Source of the DNA: Actinomycetes bacterium
GTDB taxonomy: Bacteria; Actinomycetota; Actinomycetes; Actinomycetales; Microbacteriaceae
Direction of reading: 5' to 3'
Assembly (NCBI GenBank): GCA_023431405.1
Contig: JAEYVZ010000087.1
Coordinates: 1-12,884, forward strand
DNA length: 12,884 nt
Positions 7,110 through 12,884 of this stretch are shown piece by piece (within the stretch, counting starts at the first letter, position 1; every line of letters starts with the position of its first letter). The translations under genes were made by a program, and so were the position numbers. Below the pieces are notes generated by a model. The model did not search any database and was not told the DNA's origin. It saw nothing but the letters and a program-made list of their open reading frames with translations.

Positions 7110-8069
7110 TCAGGTCTCCAGCGCCGCGCGGACGCGGTCGACGTCGTCGGCGATCTGAGCCCGCAGCGGCTCGATCCCCTCGAAGGCGACCATGCCGCGG
7201 ATGCGGTGGGCGAACTGCAGCTCCGCGCGATGCCCGTACAGGTCGAGGTCGGTCTCGTCGAGCACGTAGGCCTCCACCTGTCGTTGCGGGACATCGTCGA
7301 AGGTCGGGTTCGTGCCGATCGAGATCGCGGCCGGATACCGCGTGACCGCGCGAGTCGGCCCGTCGGAGGCGCCCTCGTCGAGCAGCCAGCCGGCGTAGAC
7401 GCCGTCAGCGGGCACGAAGCCCTCGGCATCCTGGCTCAGATTCGCCGTCGGGAACCCGAGCTCCCTCCCGCGCTTGAGACCGTGCACGACCTCTCCCCGC
7501 ATCGCGTGGGGCCGACCGAGAAGGCGCGCGGCTCCCTCCACGTCGCCGGCCTCCAGGAGCTCGCGGATCCACGTCGACGACACCCGGCGACCCGCTCCCT
7601 GCACATCGCCGACCACATCGACGCCGAAGCCCATCTCCCGCCCGAGCGCCGCGAGCATTCGGGGGTCGCCCTCGCCGCCACGGCCGAACCGGAAGTCGTC
7701 TCCCACCATGACCGTGACCGCACCGAGCGCTCTCACGAGGAACCGCTCGACGAACGTGCGGGCAGGCAGCGCGGCGAGGTCGGCATCGAAGCGCAGCACG
7801 AGCGTCGCGTCGACGCCTTCTGCGGCCAGGAAGTGGAGCTTCTGATCCAGGCTGGTCAGCGGGTCGGGGCACAGCTCCGGGCGCAGGAGGCTCAGCGGAT
7901 TGCGGTCGAAGGTCACCGCGACCACCCGGGCACCGGCTCCCTCCGCCTCGATGCGCGCGCGGGCGATCACCGCGCGGTGCCCCGAGTGCACCCCGTCGAA
8001 CTTGCCGATCGCCACCACGCTCGGGCCGAAACCGGCCGGCACGTCTCCTGCGTCGGTGAAGACGATCAC
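7110..8069 (-). CDS. ribF: Bifunctional riboflavin kinase / FAD synthetase
   Basis: A 319-aa cytoplasmic enzyme that converts riboflavin to FMN and then FMN to FAD. The N-terminal nucleotidyltransferase half has GKFDGVHSGH (22-31, the HxGH-like nucleotide site), VTFDRNPL (52-59), GDDFRFGRGG (123-132) and VSSTWIRELL (163-172). The C-terminal kinase half has GFPTANL (205-211), the ATP/Mg site, then ADGVYAG (221-227), SIGTNPTF (250-257) and VEAYVLD with the catalytic Glu266. Length is typical of the two-domain enzyme. The start is GTG at 8069, overlapping the stop of the upstream membrane gene by four bases (GTGA). AGGAGAGG lies about 8 nt upstream, so translation is probably coupled. It is the last gene of the truB operon and ends against deoC. 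Confidence 0.96.
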   Translation of the reverse strand: MIVFTDAGDVPAGFGPSVVAIGKFDGVHSGHRAVIARARIEAEGAGARVVAVTFDRNPLSLLRPELCPDPLTSLDQKLHFLAAEGVDATLVLRFDADLAALPARTFVERFLVRALGAVTVMVGDDFRFGRGGEGDPRMLAALGREMGFGVDVVGDVQGAGRRVSSTWIRELLEAGDVEGAARLLGRPHAMRGEVVHGLKRGRELGFPTANLSQDAEGFVPADGVYAGWLLDEGASDGPTRAVTRYPAAISIGTNPTFDDVPQRQVEAYVLDETDLDLYGHRAELQFAHRIRGMVAFEGIEPLRAQIADDVDRVRAALET

Positions 8070-8512
8070 CAGGACACCCTCTCCTGGGCGGGCTCGCGTG
8101 CGGCATCGCTCTCACGCCCACCCTTGACCAGCCACCACATGCCGAGCACGGGGAGCACCAGCGGCACCCAGAAGTAGCCGTAGCCGAAGCCCGACCACAC
8201 CGTCGCATCGTGCGCGAACAGTTCCGGCAGCACGAAGCTCAAGGTTCCGACGATGAGGACTCCCGCCATCTCGAAGCACACGGCCACCCACGCGATGACG
8301 AACCACGTGCGCGACGACGCCTTCACGAGCGCCGTGGTGGCGAGGATGTAGACGACGGCGGCCAGGGCCGACAGCGAGTACGCCACGGGCGCGGCGTCGA
8401 ACTCCTGGACGATCTGGACGAAGGAACGACCGGTGGCCGCGAGCGCCATGATCGCGTAGACGATCACGAGCACGCGACCGATTCCGGTCATGCGAGGACG
8501 GGAGGAAGACAT
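8066..8512 (-). CDS. Four-helix integral membrane protein, unknown function
   Basis: A 148-aa protein I do not recognise as a named family. Hydrophobic segments at about 10-28, 42-63, 69-93 and 108-129 suggest four membrane helices. The N-terminus is short and basic (SSSRPRMTG) and the tail is polar and charged (from ~130). A Gly/Tyr/Trp-rich patch, SGFGYGYFW (107-115), opens the last helix. There is no catalytic or metal motif that I can see. The ATG at 8512 has GGAG five bases upstream; Met8 is an alternative. Its stop overlaps the ribF GTG (GTGA), indicating coupled expression with FAD synthesis, although adjacency alone does not show a shared job. It lies 54 nt downstream of the 122-aa membrane gene, with a possible internal promoter in that gap. 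Confidence 0.85.
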   Translation of the reverse strand: MSSSRPRMTGIGRVLVIVYAIMALAATGRSFVQIVQEFDAAPVAYSLSALAAVVYILATTALVKASSRTWFVIAWVAVCFEMAGVLIVGTLSFVLPELFAHDATVWSGFGYGYFWVPLVLPVLGMWWLVKGGRESDAAREPAQERVSW

Positions 8513-8521
8513 GACGTCTCC

Positions 8522-8527
8522 ATGATA
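8522..8527 (-). promoter_or_regulatory. Possible internal promoter -10 box before the 148-aa membrane gene
   Basis: TATCAT on the minus strand matches the -10 consensus at five of six positions and ends nine bases before the ATG at 8512. Transcription would begin around 8515, giving a nearly leaderless mRNA for the membrane gene and ribF. In that case the GGAG site would be used only on read-through transcripts from truB. No -35 is visible. Confidence 0.4.
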
Positions 8528-8566
8528 GGCGCGCGCCGGGGACGGCGAGCCGTGAGCGGGCGTGGC

Positions 8567-8935
8567 CTACCCGACCTGGATGGTCCAGATCACCTGCATG
8601 CGCCACACCATGACCGCGACCGCCAGAGCGGCGACACCCATCACCACCGTGCTCCAGCGGCTGCGCTCGATCAGCGCCCACAGCACGGCGGCAGGCGGGA
8701 GCAGCACCGCCGACACGAGGTACACCCAGAACTCCAGGAGGCTCCCCGTGGGCGGGTTCCCCGCGAGCGGCGCCACGATGCCCATCACGACCTGCGCGAC
8801 GAGCAGAACCAGCACGAGCCCCATGCCGCCGACCGTCAGATCGCTCGGACGGCGCCCCGCGAGCCCCGCGATGATGCACACGAGCCCCACCAGCACGGCC
8901 ACACCCACCTGGGCGATGGTGAACCACAGGATCAC
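8567..8935 (-). CDS. Small four-helix membrane protein, unknown function
   Basis: A 122-aa hydrophobic protein with probable membrane helices at about 5-27, 34-56, 66-88 and 95-117. Short polar loops separate them (GRRPSD at 28-33, GNPPTG at 59-64, ERSRW at 90-94). I do not recognise the family and see no catalytic motif. The start is GTG at 8935, overlapping the truB stop by four bases (GTGA), with a strong AGGAGG about 7 nt upstream inside the end of truB. This supports the GTG and coupled translation. It ends in TAG, 54 nt before the next membrane gene. The similar size and helix count of the two neighbours raises the chance that they act together, but their sequences are not obviously related. 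Confidence 0.85.
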   Translation of the reverse strand: MILWFTIAQVGVAVLVGLVCIIAGLAGRRPSDLTVGGMGLVLVLLVAQVVMGIVAPLAGNPPTGSLLEFWVYLVSAVLLPPAAVLWALIERSRWSTVVMGVAALAVAVMVWRMQVIWTIQVG

Positions 8936-9831
8936 GACGTCTCCTCCTCAGCCATGTTCATGATGCTCTTGATGTCGTCACCGCGTCGCTGCACGATCCC
9001 GACCAGACGGCCGTCAGGGTCGATGGCAGCCGGCGTCGCGTCTCCGACACGCGCGCCTTCGCCCGTCAGCCGCTTCCCGTGTCGGAGGTCTCGCGCCTCG
9101 TCGGCGGTCACCCCCAGCGAACCCAGCACGCGGGCGGCCACATCGGCGTCGCGCAGGAGCGGTGCGGCGCCGTCGATCTCCGAGACGGCATCCTCCACCG
9201 CGAACGGACCGATGCGTGTGCGACGCAGTGCCGTGAGATGCCCTCCGACTCCCAGGGCAGCACCGAGATCGCGGGCCAGCGCGCGGATGTACGTGCCGCT
9301 GGAGCAGTCCACGACCACGTCGAGGTCGATGCTGCCGGCATCCCGGCGCAGGCCCCCGACGCGATCGAAGCGCGACACCGTCACGTTCCGCGCCTTCAGC
9401 GCGACCTCCTCCCCCGAACGCGCGAGGTCATAGGCGCGTCTGCCCCCGACCTTGATCGCCGACACGGTGCTCGGCACCTGCGAGATACGACCCGTCAGCG
9501 GGGCCATCGCCTCGGCGAGGCGAGCATCCGAGATGGCCTCCAGCGCGGCAGGATCGGCGGAATCGGTGACGGCGCCGTCGGCGTCGTCGGAATCGGTGGT
9601 CACGCCCAGACGGATCGTCGCCTCATAGGTCTTGTCGAGACCGACGAGGTAGGTGAGCAGCCGGGTCGCACTGCCGACCCCCAGCACCAGCAGCCCCGTG
9701 GCCATCGGATCGAGCGTGCCGGCATGGCCGATCTTGCGCGTGCCCAGGGCGCGTCGTGCCCGGGCCACGACGTCGTGACTCGTCACCCCGCCGGGCTTGT
9801 CGACGAGGAGGATTCCACGCGGTGCCGCCAT
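8932..9831 (-). CDS. truB: tRNA pseudouridine-55 synthase
   Basis: A 299-aa enzyme that makes pseudouridine at position 55 in the T-loop of tRNAs. The N-terminus GILLVDKPGGVTSHD (6-20) and HAGTLDPMATGLL (36-48) with the catalytic Asp41 are diagnostic. The basic loop SAIKVGGRRAYDLAR (124-138) and VDCSSGTYIRALARDLG (174-190) also match the family. The C-terminal part (~225-299) fits the TruB C-terminal RNA-binding region, ending in a short acidic tail. The ATG at 9831 shares its A with the stop of a 27-codon leader ORF (TGATG). A GGGGAG ribosome site lies 7 nt upstream inside that ORF. It heads the operon truB, two membrane genes, ribF. Keeping truB near rbfA, infB and ribF is a widespread bacterial arrangement; mutY interrupts it here. 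Confidence 0.96.
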   Translation of the reverse strand: MAAPRGILLVDKPGGVTSHDVVARARRALGTRKIGHAGTLDPMATGLLVLGVGSATRLLTYLVGLDKTYEATIRLGVTTDSDDADGAVTDSADPAALEAISDARLAEAMAPLTGRISQVPSTVSAIKVGGRRAYDLARSGEEVALKARNVTVSRFDRVGGLRRDAGSIDLDVVVDCSSGTYIRALARDLGAALGVGGHLTALRRTRIGPFAVEDAVSEIDGAAPLLRDADVAARVLGSLGVTADEARDLRHGKRLTGEGARVGDATPAAIDPDGRLVGIVQRRGDDIKSIMNMAEEETS

Positions 9832-9914
9832 CAGCGCGCTCCCCCCGCTGCGAAAGACGCGCCGGTCGGCCGAACGCTTGCCGGCATGACAGACGGGGTG
9901 TCGGTAAAGCGCAT
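9831..9914 (-). CDS. Possible 27-aa leader ORF coupled to truB
   Basis: An ATG at 9914 opens a 27-codon frame beginning MRFTDTPSVMPASV and ending AAGGAR, whose TGA overlaps the truB ATG by one base. A TANNNT -10 box (TAGGCT) ends seven bases before this ATG, so the transcript would start at or beside it and the ORF could be read as a leaderless message. Ribosomes finishing it would arrive exactly at the truB start, suggesting coupling or a regulatory leader. There is no homology that I recognise. It may merely be the first open frame in the leader. Confidence 0.4.
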   Translation of the reverse strand: MRFTDTPSVMPASVRPTGASFAAGGAR

Positions 9915-9921
9915 GCTCACC

Positions 9922-9927
9922 AGCCTA
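9922..9927 (-). promoter_or_regulatory. truB operon -10 box
   Basis: TAGGCT on the minus strand fits the TANNNT pattern. Transcription would start at or next to the leader-ORF ATG at 9914, 83 nt upstream of the truB ATG. No convincing -35 is seen. The mirrored copy in front of mutY strengthens the call. Confidence 0.55.
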
Positions 9928-9965
9928 CGACCCCGGCGAGAGCGGCCCGACGAGCGTCATCGTCG

Positions 9966-9971
9966 TAGGCT
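9966..9971 (+). promoter_or_regulatory. mutY -10 box for a leaderless mRNA
   Basis: TAGGCT ends six bases before the mutY ATG, the same geometry as TACGCT before deoC. Transcription should start at the ATG itself. No Shine-Dalgarno sequence is present in front of mutY, in agreement. Confidence 0.65.
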
Positions 9972-9977
9972 GATCGG

Positions 9978-10844
9978 ATGCCCCGACTCGCCCCGCCGCT
10001 CATCGCGTGGTACCGCGACAACGCCCGAGATCTGCCGTGGCGCCGGCCCGGCTTCGGGGCCTGGGGCGTGCTCGTCAGTGAGTTCATGCTGCAGCAGACA
10101 CCGGTCGCGCGGGTCATCCCGCACCTCGAGGCATGGCTCGAACGATGGCCGACACCCGCCGACCTCGCCGCAGCCTCGCCCGCCGACGCCGTGCACCAGT
10201 GGGCGAACCTCGGCTACCCGCGCCGTGCGCTGTGGCTCCATCGCGCGGCGGTCGAGATCCGCGACCGCCACGGAAACGTCGTCCCGCACGATGTCGACGC
10301 ACTCCTCGCTCTCAGCGGCATCGGCGACTACACGGCACGCGCGGTCGCGACCTTCGCGTACGGGCACCGGCATCCGGTCGTCGACACCAACACGCGCCGC
10401 GTGCTGGCGCGAGCCATCGACGGACGCTCCCAGCCCGGTCCTCCCGCCCGCAGCGACCTGACCGCGATGTCCGCCGTCCTGCCGGAGGCGTCCGAGGAGG
10501 CGGCCATCGTCAACGCCGCCGCGATGGAGCTGGGGGCCCTGATCTGCACCGCCCGCTCCCCGCGCTGCGAGGCATGTCCGCTCGCAGAGCTGTGCGCCTG
10601 GCGCGCCGCAGGCTACCCCGACACGGGCGACACCCGCAGACGCCAGGCGCGGTACGAAGGGAGCGACCGTCAGGCGCGCGGGGCGGTGCTCAAGGCGCTC
10701 CGATCAGCCTCTCCGGCGGAACTGCCGCTAGAAGAGGTCATCGCCGACTGGCCCGATGCCGCACAACGCGACCGTGCGATCGATTCGCTGATCGCCGATG
10801 GTCTCATCGAAGCCGTCGAGGAATCCCTGCGGCTGCCGCGCTGA
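9978..10844 (+). CDS. mutY: A/G-specific adenine DNA glycosylase without NUDIX domain
   Basis: A 288-aa base-excision repair enzyme that removes adenine mispaired with 8-oxoguanine. Visible are VSEFMLQQTPV with catalytic Glu35, NLGYPRRA with Tyr80 (the E. coli Tyr82 wedge position), the helix-hairpin-helix LSGIGDYTARAV (112-123), VVDTNTRRVLAR with catalytic Asp136, and the iron-sulfur cluster ligands Cys190, 197, 200 and 206 with the MutY spacing C-x6-C-x2-C-x5-C. E. coli MutY has about 350 aa with a C-terminal NUDIX-like half that reads 8-oxoG. Here the last ~60 residues instead look like a small helical or winged-helix tail (RQARGAVLKAL to LRLPR), a form I associate with actinobacterial MutY. 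All catalytic residues are present, so activity is expected. It is transcribed opposite to its neighbours and ends 26 nt from the convergent rbfA. The start is set by the adjoining -10 box. Confidence 0.94.
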   Translation: MPRLAPPLIAWYRDNARDLPWRRPGFGAWGVLVSEFMLQQTPVARVIPHLEAWLERWPTPADLAAASPADAVHQWANLGYPRRALWLHRAAVEIRDRHGNVVPHDVDALLALSGIGDYTARAVATFAYGHRHPVVDTNTRRVLARAIDGRSQPGPPARSDLTAMSAVLPEASEEAAIVNAAAMELGALICTARSPRCEACPLAELCAWRAAGYPDTGDTRRRQARYEGSDRQARGAVLKALRSASPAELPLEEVIADWPDAAQRDRAIDSLIADGLIEAVEESLRLPR

Positions 10845-10870
10845 CCTGTCGGCCGAGCTCTCAGGCGGAG

Positions 10871-11347
10871 TCAGTCGTCGTCGGACGCGTCGTCGCCGGA
10901 CAGTTCGTCGCCATCCAGCTCTTCGTCGTCTTCGCGGGGCTTCACGTACGGGTCGGCATCGCCGGCATAGCGGGCCCCGGAAGCGAGACCGGCCACGGCC
11001 GCGTCGCGTTCGCGCGCCTCGCGGAGCAGGTCTTCGATGTGACCCGCGTTCTCCGGCAGCGCGTCGTGGATGAACTCCAGGGTCGGGGTGAGACGCACGC
11101 CCAGCTTGCGGCCCACCTCGCTGCGCAGCATCCCCGTGGCCGCTTTGAGAGCCTTCGCGGAGTCTTCGCGCTCCTCATCCGTGCCGTAGACGGTGTAGAA
11201 CACCGAGGCGTGCTGGAGGTCGCCCGTGACGCGCACGTCCGTGATCGTCACGAAGCCCAGCCGGGGGTCACGGAGGCCTTTGTCGAGGCGCTCCGCGATG
11301 AGCACACGGATGCGGTCGGCGAGGCGTGCCTGACGTTCCGAAGCCAT
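10871..11347 (-). CDS. rbfA: 30S ribosome-binding factor A
   Basis: A 158-aa assembly factor that binds the immature 30S subunit and helps 16S rRNA 5'-end maturation, notably in the cold. The KH-type core is clear: N-terminal helix RQARLADRIRVLIAERL (5-21), the strand segment DPRLGFVTITDVRVTGDLQ (27-45), and a helix with the AxG kink (KAATG) followed by GVRLTPTLEFIHD. RbfA is often about 120-135 aa; the extra length here is an acidic tail of Asp/Glu and Ser from about 138. The ATG at 11347 has AAGGAG six bases upstream. It follows infB on the same strand after 170 nt that contain a large hairpin, and converges on mutY with only 26 nt between stops. Confidence 0.95.
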   Translation of the reverse strand: MASERQARLADRIRVLIAERLDKGLRDPRLGFVTITDVRVTGDLQHASVFYTVYGTDEEREDSAKALKAATGMLRSEVGRKLGVRLTPTLEFIHDALPENAGHIEDLLREARERDAAVAGLASGARYAGDADPYVKPREDDEELDGDELSGDDASDDD

Positions 11348-11403
11348 TTCCTTCTCCTTCTTCTCCCCACCCGACCGCGCGGGGGGCCTGCGCCACCGCG
11401 GGA

Positions 11404-11499
11404 GGCGGAGGCTGGAGGATTCGGATGCCCGCCTGAGGCAATTGGGGCAAAGGCCCCCCTCTTGCCGAAGGCGGGCATCCGAATCCGGAAGCCGCAGCC
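11404..11499. repeat. Large regular palindrome between infB and rbfA
   Basis: The core is GGATTCGGATGCCCGCC (11417-11433) and its exact reverse complement (11470-11486), plus one further T-A pair inside. Moving inward there is a 2x2 mismatch, then five pairs (GGCAA 11437-11441 with TTGCC 11462-11466), another 2x2 mismatch, then GGGG (11444-11447) with CCCC (11456-11459). All are in one symmetric register. Outside the core, an imperfect arm (11404-11413 with 11490-11499, 8 of 10 paired) extends it to about 96 nt. It could act as a terminator or attenuator of infB, an RNase III processing site, or a repeated extragenic palindrome. There is no U-run on either side and no second copy in the window. 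Confidence 0.9.
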
Positions 11500-11517
11500 G
11501 GAGCTACGGCCGGTGGA

Positions 11518-12884
11518 TCAGCCGCGCGGCTTCTCGACCATCTCGGTGGTCTCGATCTCGTCGCCCACCTGGATGTCGTTGTACTTTCCGAGGCCGATAC
11601 CGGCTTCGAAGTCGGTGCGCACCTCGGTGACATCATCCTTGAAGCGACGCAGCGACTCGATGGCCAGGCCATCGGCGATGACGACGCCGTCGCGAATGAC
11701 GCGGGCCTTCGCGTTGCGGGTGATGGTTCCCGACCGGACGATGACACCGGCGATGTTGCCGAACTTCGAGGAGCGGAACACCTCGCGGATCTCGGCGACA
11801 CCCGACTGGACCTCTTCGTACTCCGGCTTGAGCAGGCCCTTGAGCGACTGCTCGACGTCATCGATCGCGTTGTAGATGACGGAGTAGAACCGCACGTCGA
11901 CGCCTTCACGCGCGGCGCGCTCGCGCGCCTTCGTGTCGGGACGCACGTTGAAGCCGATGACGATCGCGTTGTCGATCGTCGCCAGGTTGATGTCGGACTC
12001 GGTGATCGCACCCACACCGCGGTGGATGATGCGCAGCTGGACCGAATCGTCGACCTCGATCTTGAGCAGCGATTCCTCCAGCGCCTCGACGGCACCGGAC
12101 ACGTCGCCCTTGATGATGAGGTTGAGCGACTCGACCTTGCCCTCTTCGAGGGCGCGGGTGAAGTCCTCGAGCGAGATGCGCTTGCGGGCCTTGGCGAGCT
12201 GAGCGTTGCGCTCGGCTGCCTCACGCTTCTCAGCGATCTGACGAGCCGTGCGGTCTTCCTCGGTGACGATGAAGGTGTCGCCGGCGCGGGGCACGGAGTT
12301 CAGACCCTGCACCTGGACCGGACGCGACGGATAGGCCTCTTCGACCGCTTCGCCGTTCTCGTCGATCATGGCGCGCACACGTCCGTAGGCGGTGCCCGCG
12401 ACGATCGCGTCTCCCACCCGCAGCGTGCCCGACTGGATCAGCACCGTAGCCACCGAGCCGCGGCCCTTGTCGAGCTTCGCTTCGATCGCGACGCCGCGAG
12501 CCGCCTTGTTGGGGTTGGCGGTGAGGTCGAGACCTGCATCGGCGGTGAGGAGCACCGCGTCGAGCAGTGCCTGGATGTTGGTGCCCTGACGAGCCGACAC
12601 GTCGACGAACATGACGTCGCCGCCGTACTCCTCGGCGACCAGACCGTACTCGGTGAGCTGCTGACGCACCTTGGCGGGGTTCGCCTCGGGCTTGTCGACC
12701 TTGTTGACCGCCACGACGATCGGCACGTTCGCCGCCTGCGCGTGGTTGAGGGCCTCGACCGTCTGCGGCATGATGCCGTCGTCGGCGGCGACCACGAGGA
12801 TCGCGATGTCGGTCACCTGCGCACCACGGGCACGCATGGCGGTGAACGCCTCGTGACCCGGGGTGTCGATGAAGGTGATGGCGC
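11518..12884 (-). CDS. infB: Translation initiation factor IF-2 (5' end cut off)
   Basis: The C-terminal 454 residues of IF-2, the GTPase that brings fMet-tRNA to the 30S subunit and promotes 50S joining. The frame runs off the window edge, so the start and N-terminal domains are not seen. Visible GTPase motifs are DTPGH (G3, fragment residues 6-10), NKVD (G4, 60-63) and SAR (G5, 96-98). The G1 loop lies beyond the edge. After this come the beta-barrel domain II (EAKLDKGRGSVATVLIQSGTL), the long domain III region (KGDVSGAVEALEESLLKI, IIHRGVGAITESDI) and domain IV, which binds initiator tRNA (VRSGTITRNAKARVIRDG, EAGIGLGKYNDIQVGD). The end is TGA at 11518 after EKPRG. An internal Met at 12837 is not the start, since the G3 motif lies upstream of it. 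It is followed by rbfA, the usual neighbour. Confidence 0.97.
   Translation of the reverse strand, partial: AITFIDTPGHEAFTAMRARGAQVTDIAILVVAADDGIMPQTVEALNHAQAANVPIVVAVNKVDKPEANPAKVRQQLTEYGLVAEEYGGDVMFVDVSARQGTNIQALLDAVLLTADAGLDLTANPNKAARGVAIEAKLDKGRGSVATVLIQSGTLRVGDAIVAGTAYGRVRAMIDENGEAVEEAYPSRPVQVQGLNSVPRAGDTFIVTEEDRTARQIAEKREAAERNAQLAKARKRISLEDFTRALEEGKVESLNLIIKGDVSGAVEALEESLLKIEVDDSVQLRIIHRGVGAITESDINLATIDNAIVIGFNVRPDTKARERAAREGVDVRFYSVIYNAIDDVEQSLKGLLKPEYEEVQSGVAEIREVFRSSKFGNIAGVIVRSGTITRNAKARVIRDGVVIADGLAIESLRRFKDDVTEVRTDFEAGIGLGKYNDIQVGDEIETTEMVEKPRG

Larger units (their letters stand above)
9921..9972. repeat. Inverted repeat carrying both mutY and truB -10 boxes
   Basis: CAGCCTACGA (9921-9930) is the exact reverse complement of TCGTAGGCTG (9963-9972), with 32 bp between. 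Each arm holds TAGGCT facing outward, so the two divergent promoters are mirror images. Their -35 regions would fall on the same 32-bp core, meaning that two polymerases could hardly bind at once. Confidence 0.75.

Noticed and set aside
6170..7429. A 419-codon minus-strand frame antisense to deoC
   Set aside because: deoC on the plus strand has the active-site lysines and a clean promoter. The antisense frame has no domain.
10133..11875. A 580-codon plus-strand frame crossing mutY, rbfA and the start of infB in other frames
   Set aside because: It spans three real genes and the intergenic palindrome with no motif of its own; it is a shadow frame.
1..12884. A mobile, phage-defence or biosynthetic gene cluster
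   Set aside because: All identified genes are core housekeeping or copper homeostasis genes with uniform composition. There is no integrase, transposase, toxin pair, CRISPR repeat or synthase.

Overview
The window is about 70% GC with strong third-position GC bias, dense packing and GTGA-type gene overlaps. These features, together with the protein sequences (actinobacterial MutY without a NUDIX half, G/K-type phosphofructokinase, RbfA with an acidic tail), suggest an actinobacterium, most likely Microbacteriaceae (Microbacterium or a close relative). The genus is inferred from general resemblance; no search was run. It reads as ordinary chromosome: there is no phage, transposase, integrase, CRISPR array, rRNA or tRNA that I can see. 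No stretch over 300 bases lacks a gene; the largest gaps are 188 bp (3392-3579), 170 bp (11348-11517), 155 bp (6174-6328) and 142 bp (1093-1234).

Left part (64-6173, all on the minus strand, reading right to left): copZ (copper chaperone) and copA (Cu+ export ATPase), then a SNF2-family ATPase/helicase, then pfkA (6-phosphofructokinase). The copper pair is preceded by a perfect 17-bp C-run/G-run palindrome (6235-6251) typical of CsoR-type copper-sensing operators. No csoR gene lies in the window, so the regulator must be elsewhere. Divergent from copZ is deoC (6329-7045, plus strand), which appears to be read from a leaderless transcript.

Right part (7110-12884): a broken-up version of the classic infB-rbfA-truB-ribF translation/cofactor cluster. 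infB (cut off by the window edge), rbfA, truB and ribF are all on the minus strand. mutY sits on the plus strand between rbfA and truB, and two small four-helix membrane protein genes of unknown function sit between truB and ribF. truB, the two membrane genes and ribF look like one operon, with two 4-nt GTGA overlaps. A 70-nt, very regular three-tier hairpin with an outer imperfect extension (about 96 nt in all) separates infB from rbfA.

The mutY/truB divergent region is unusually tidy. A 10-bp perfect inverted repeat carries a -10 hexamer (TAGGCT) for each direction. The mutY side gives a leaderless mRNA. The other side leads to a 27-codon leader ORF whose stop overlaps the truB start (TGATG).

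I found no clearly new biological system. The points most worth a second look are the infB-rbfA palindrome, the mirror-image divergent promoter with its leader ORF, and the two membrane proteins embedded in the truB-ribF operon.
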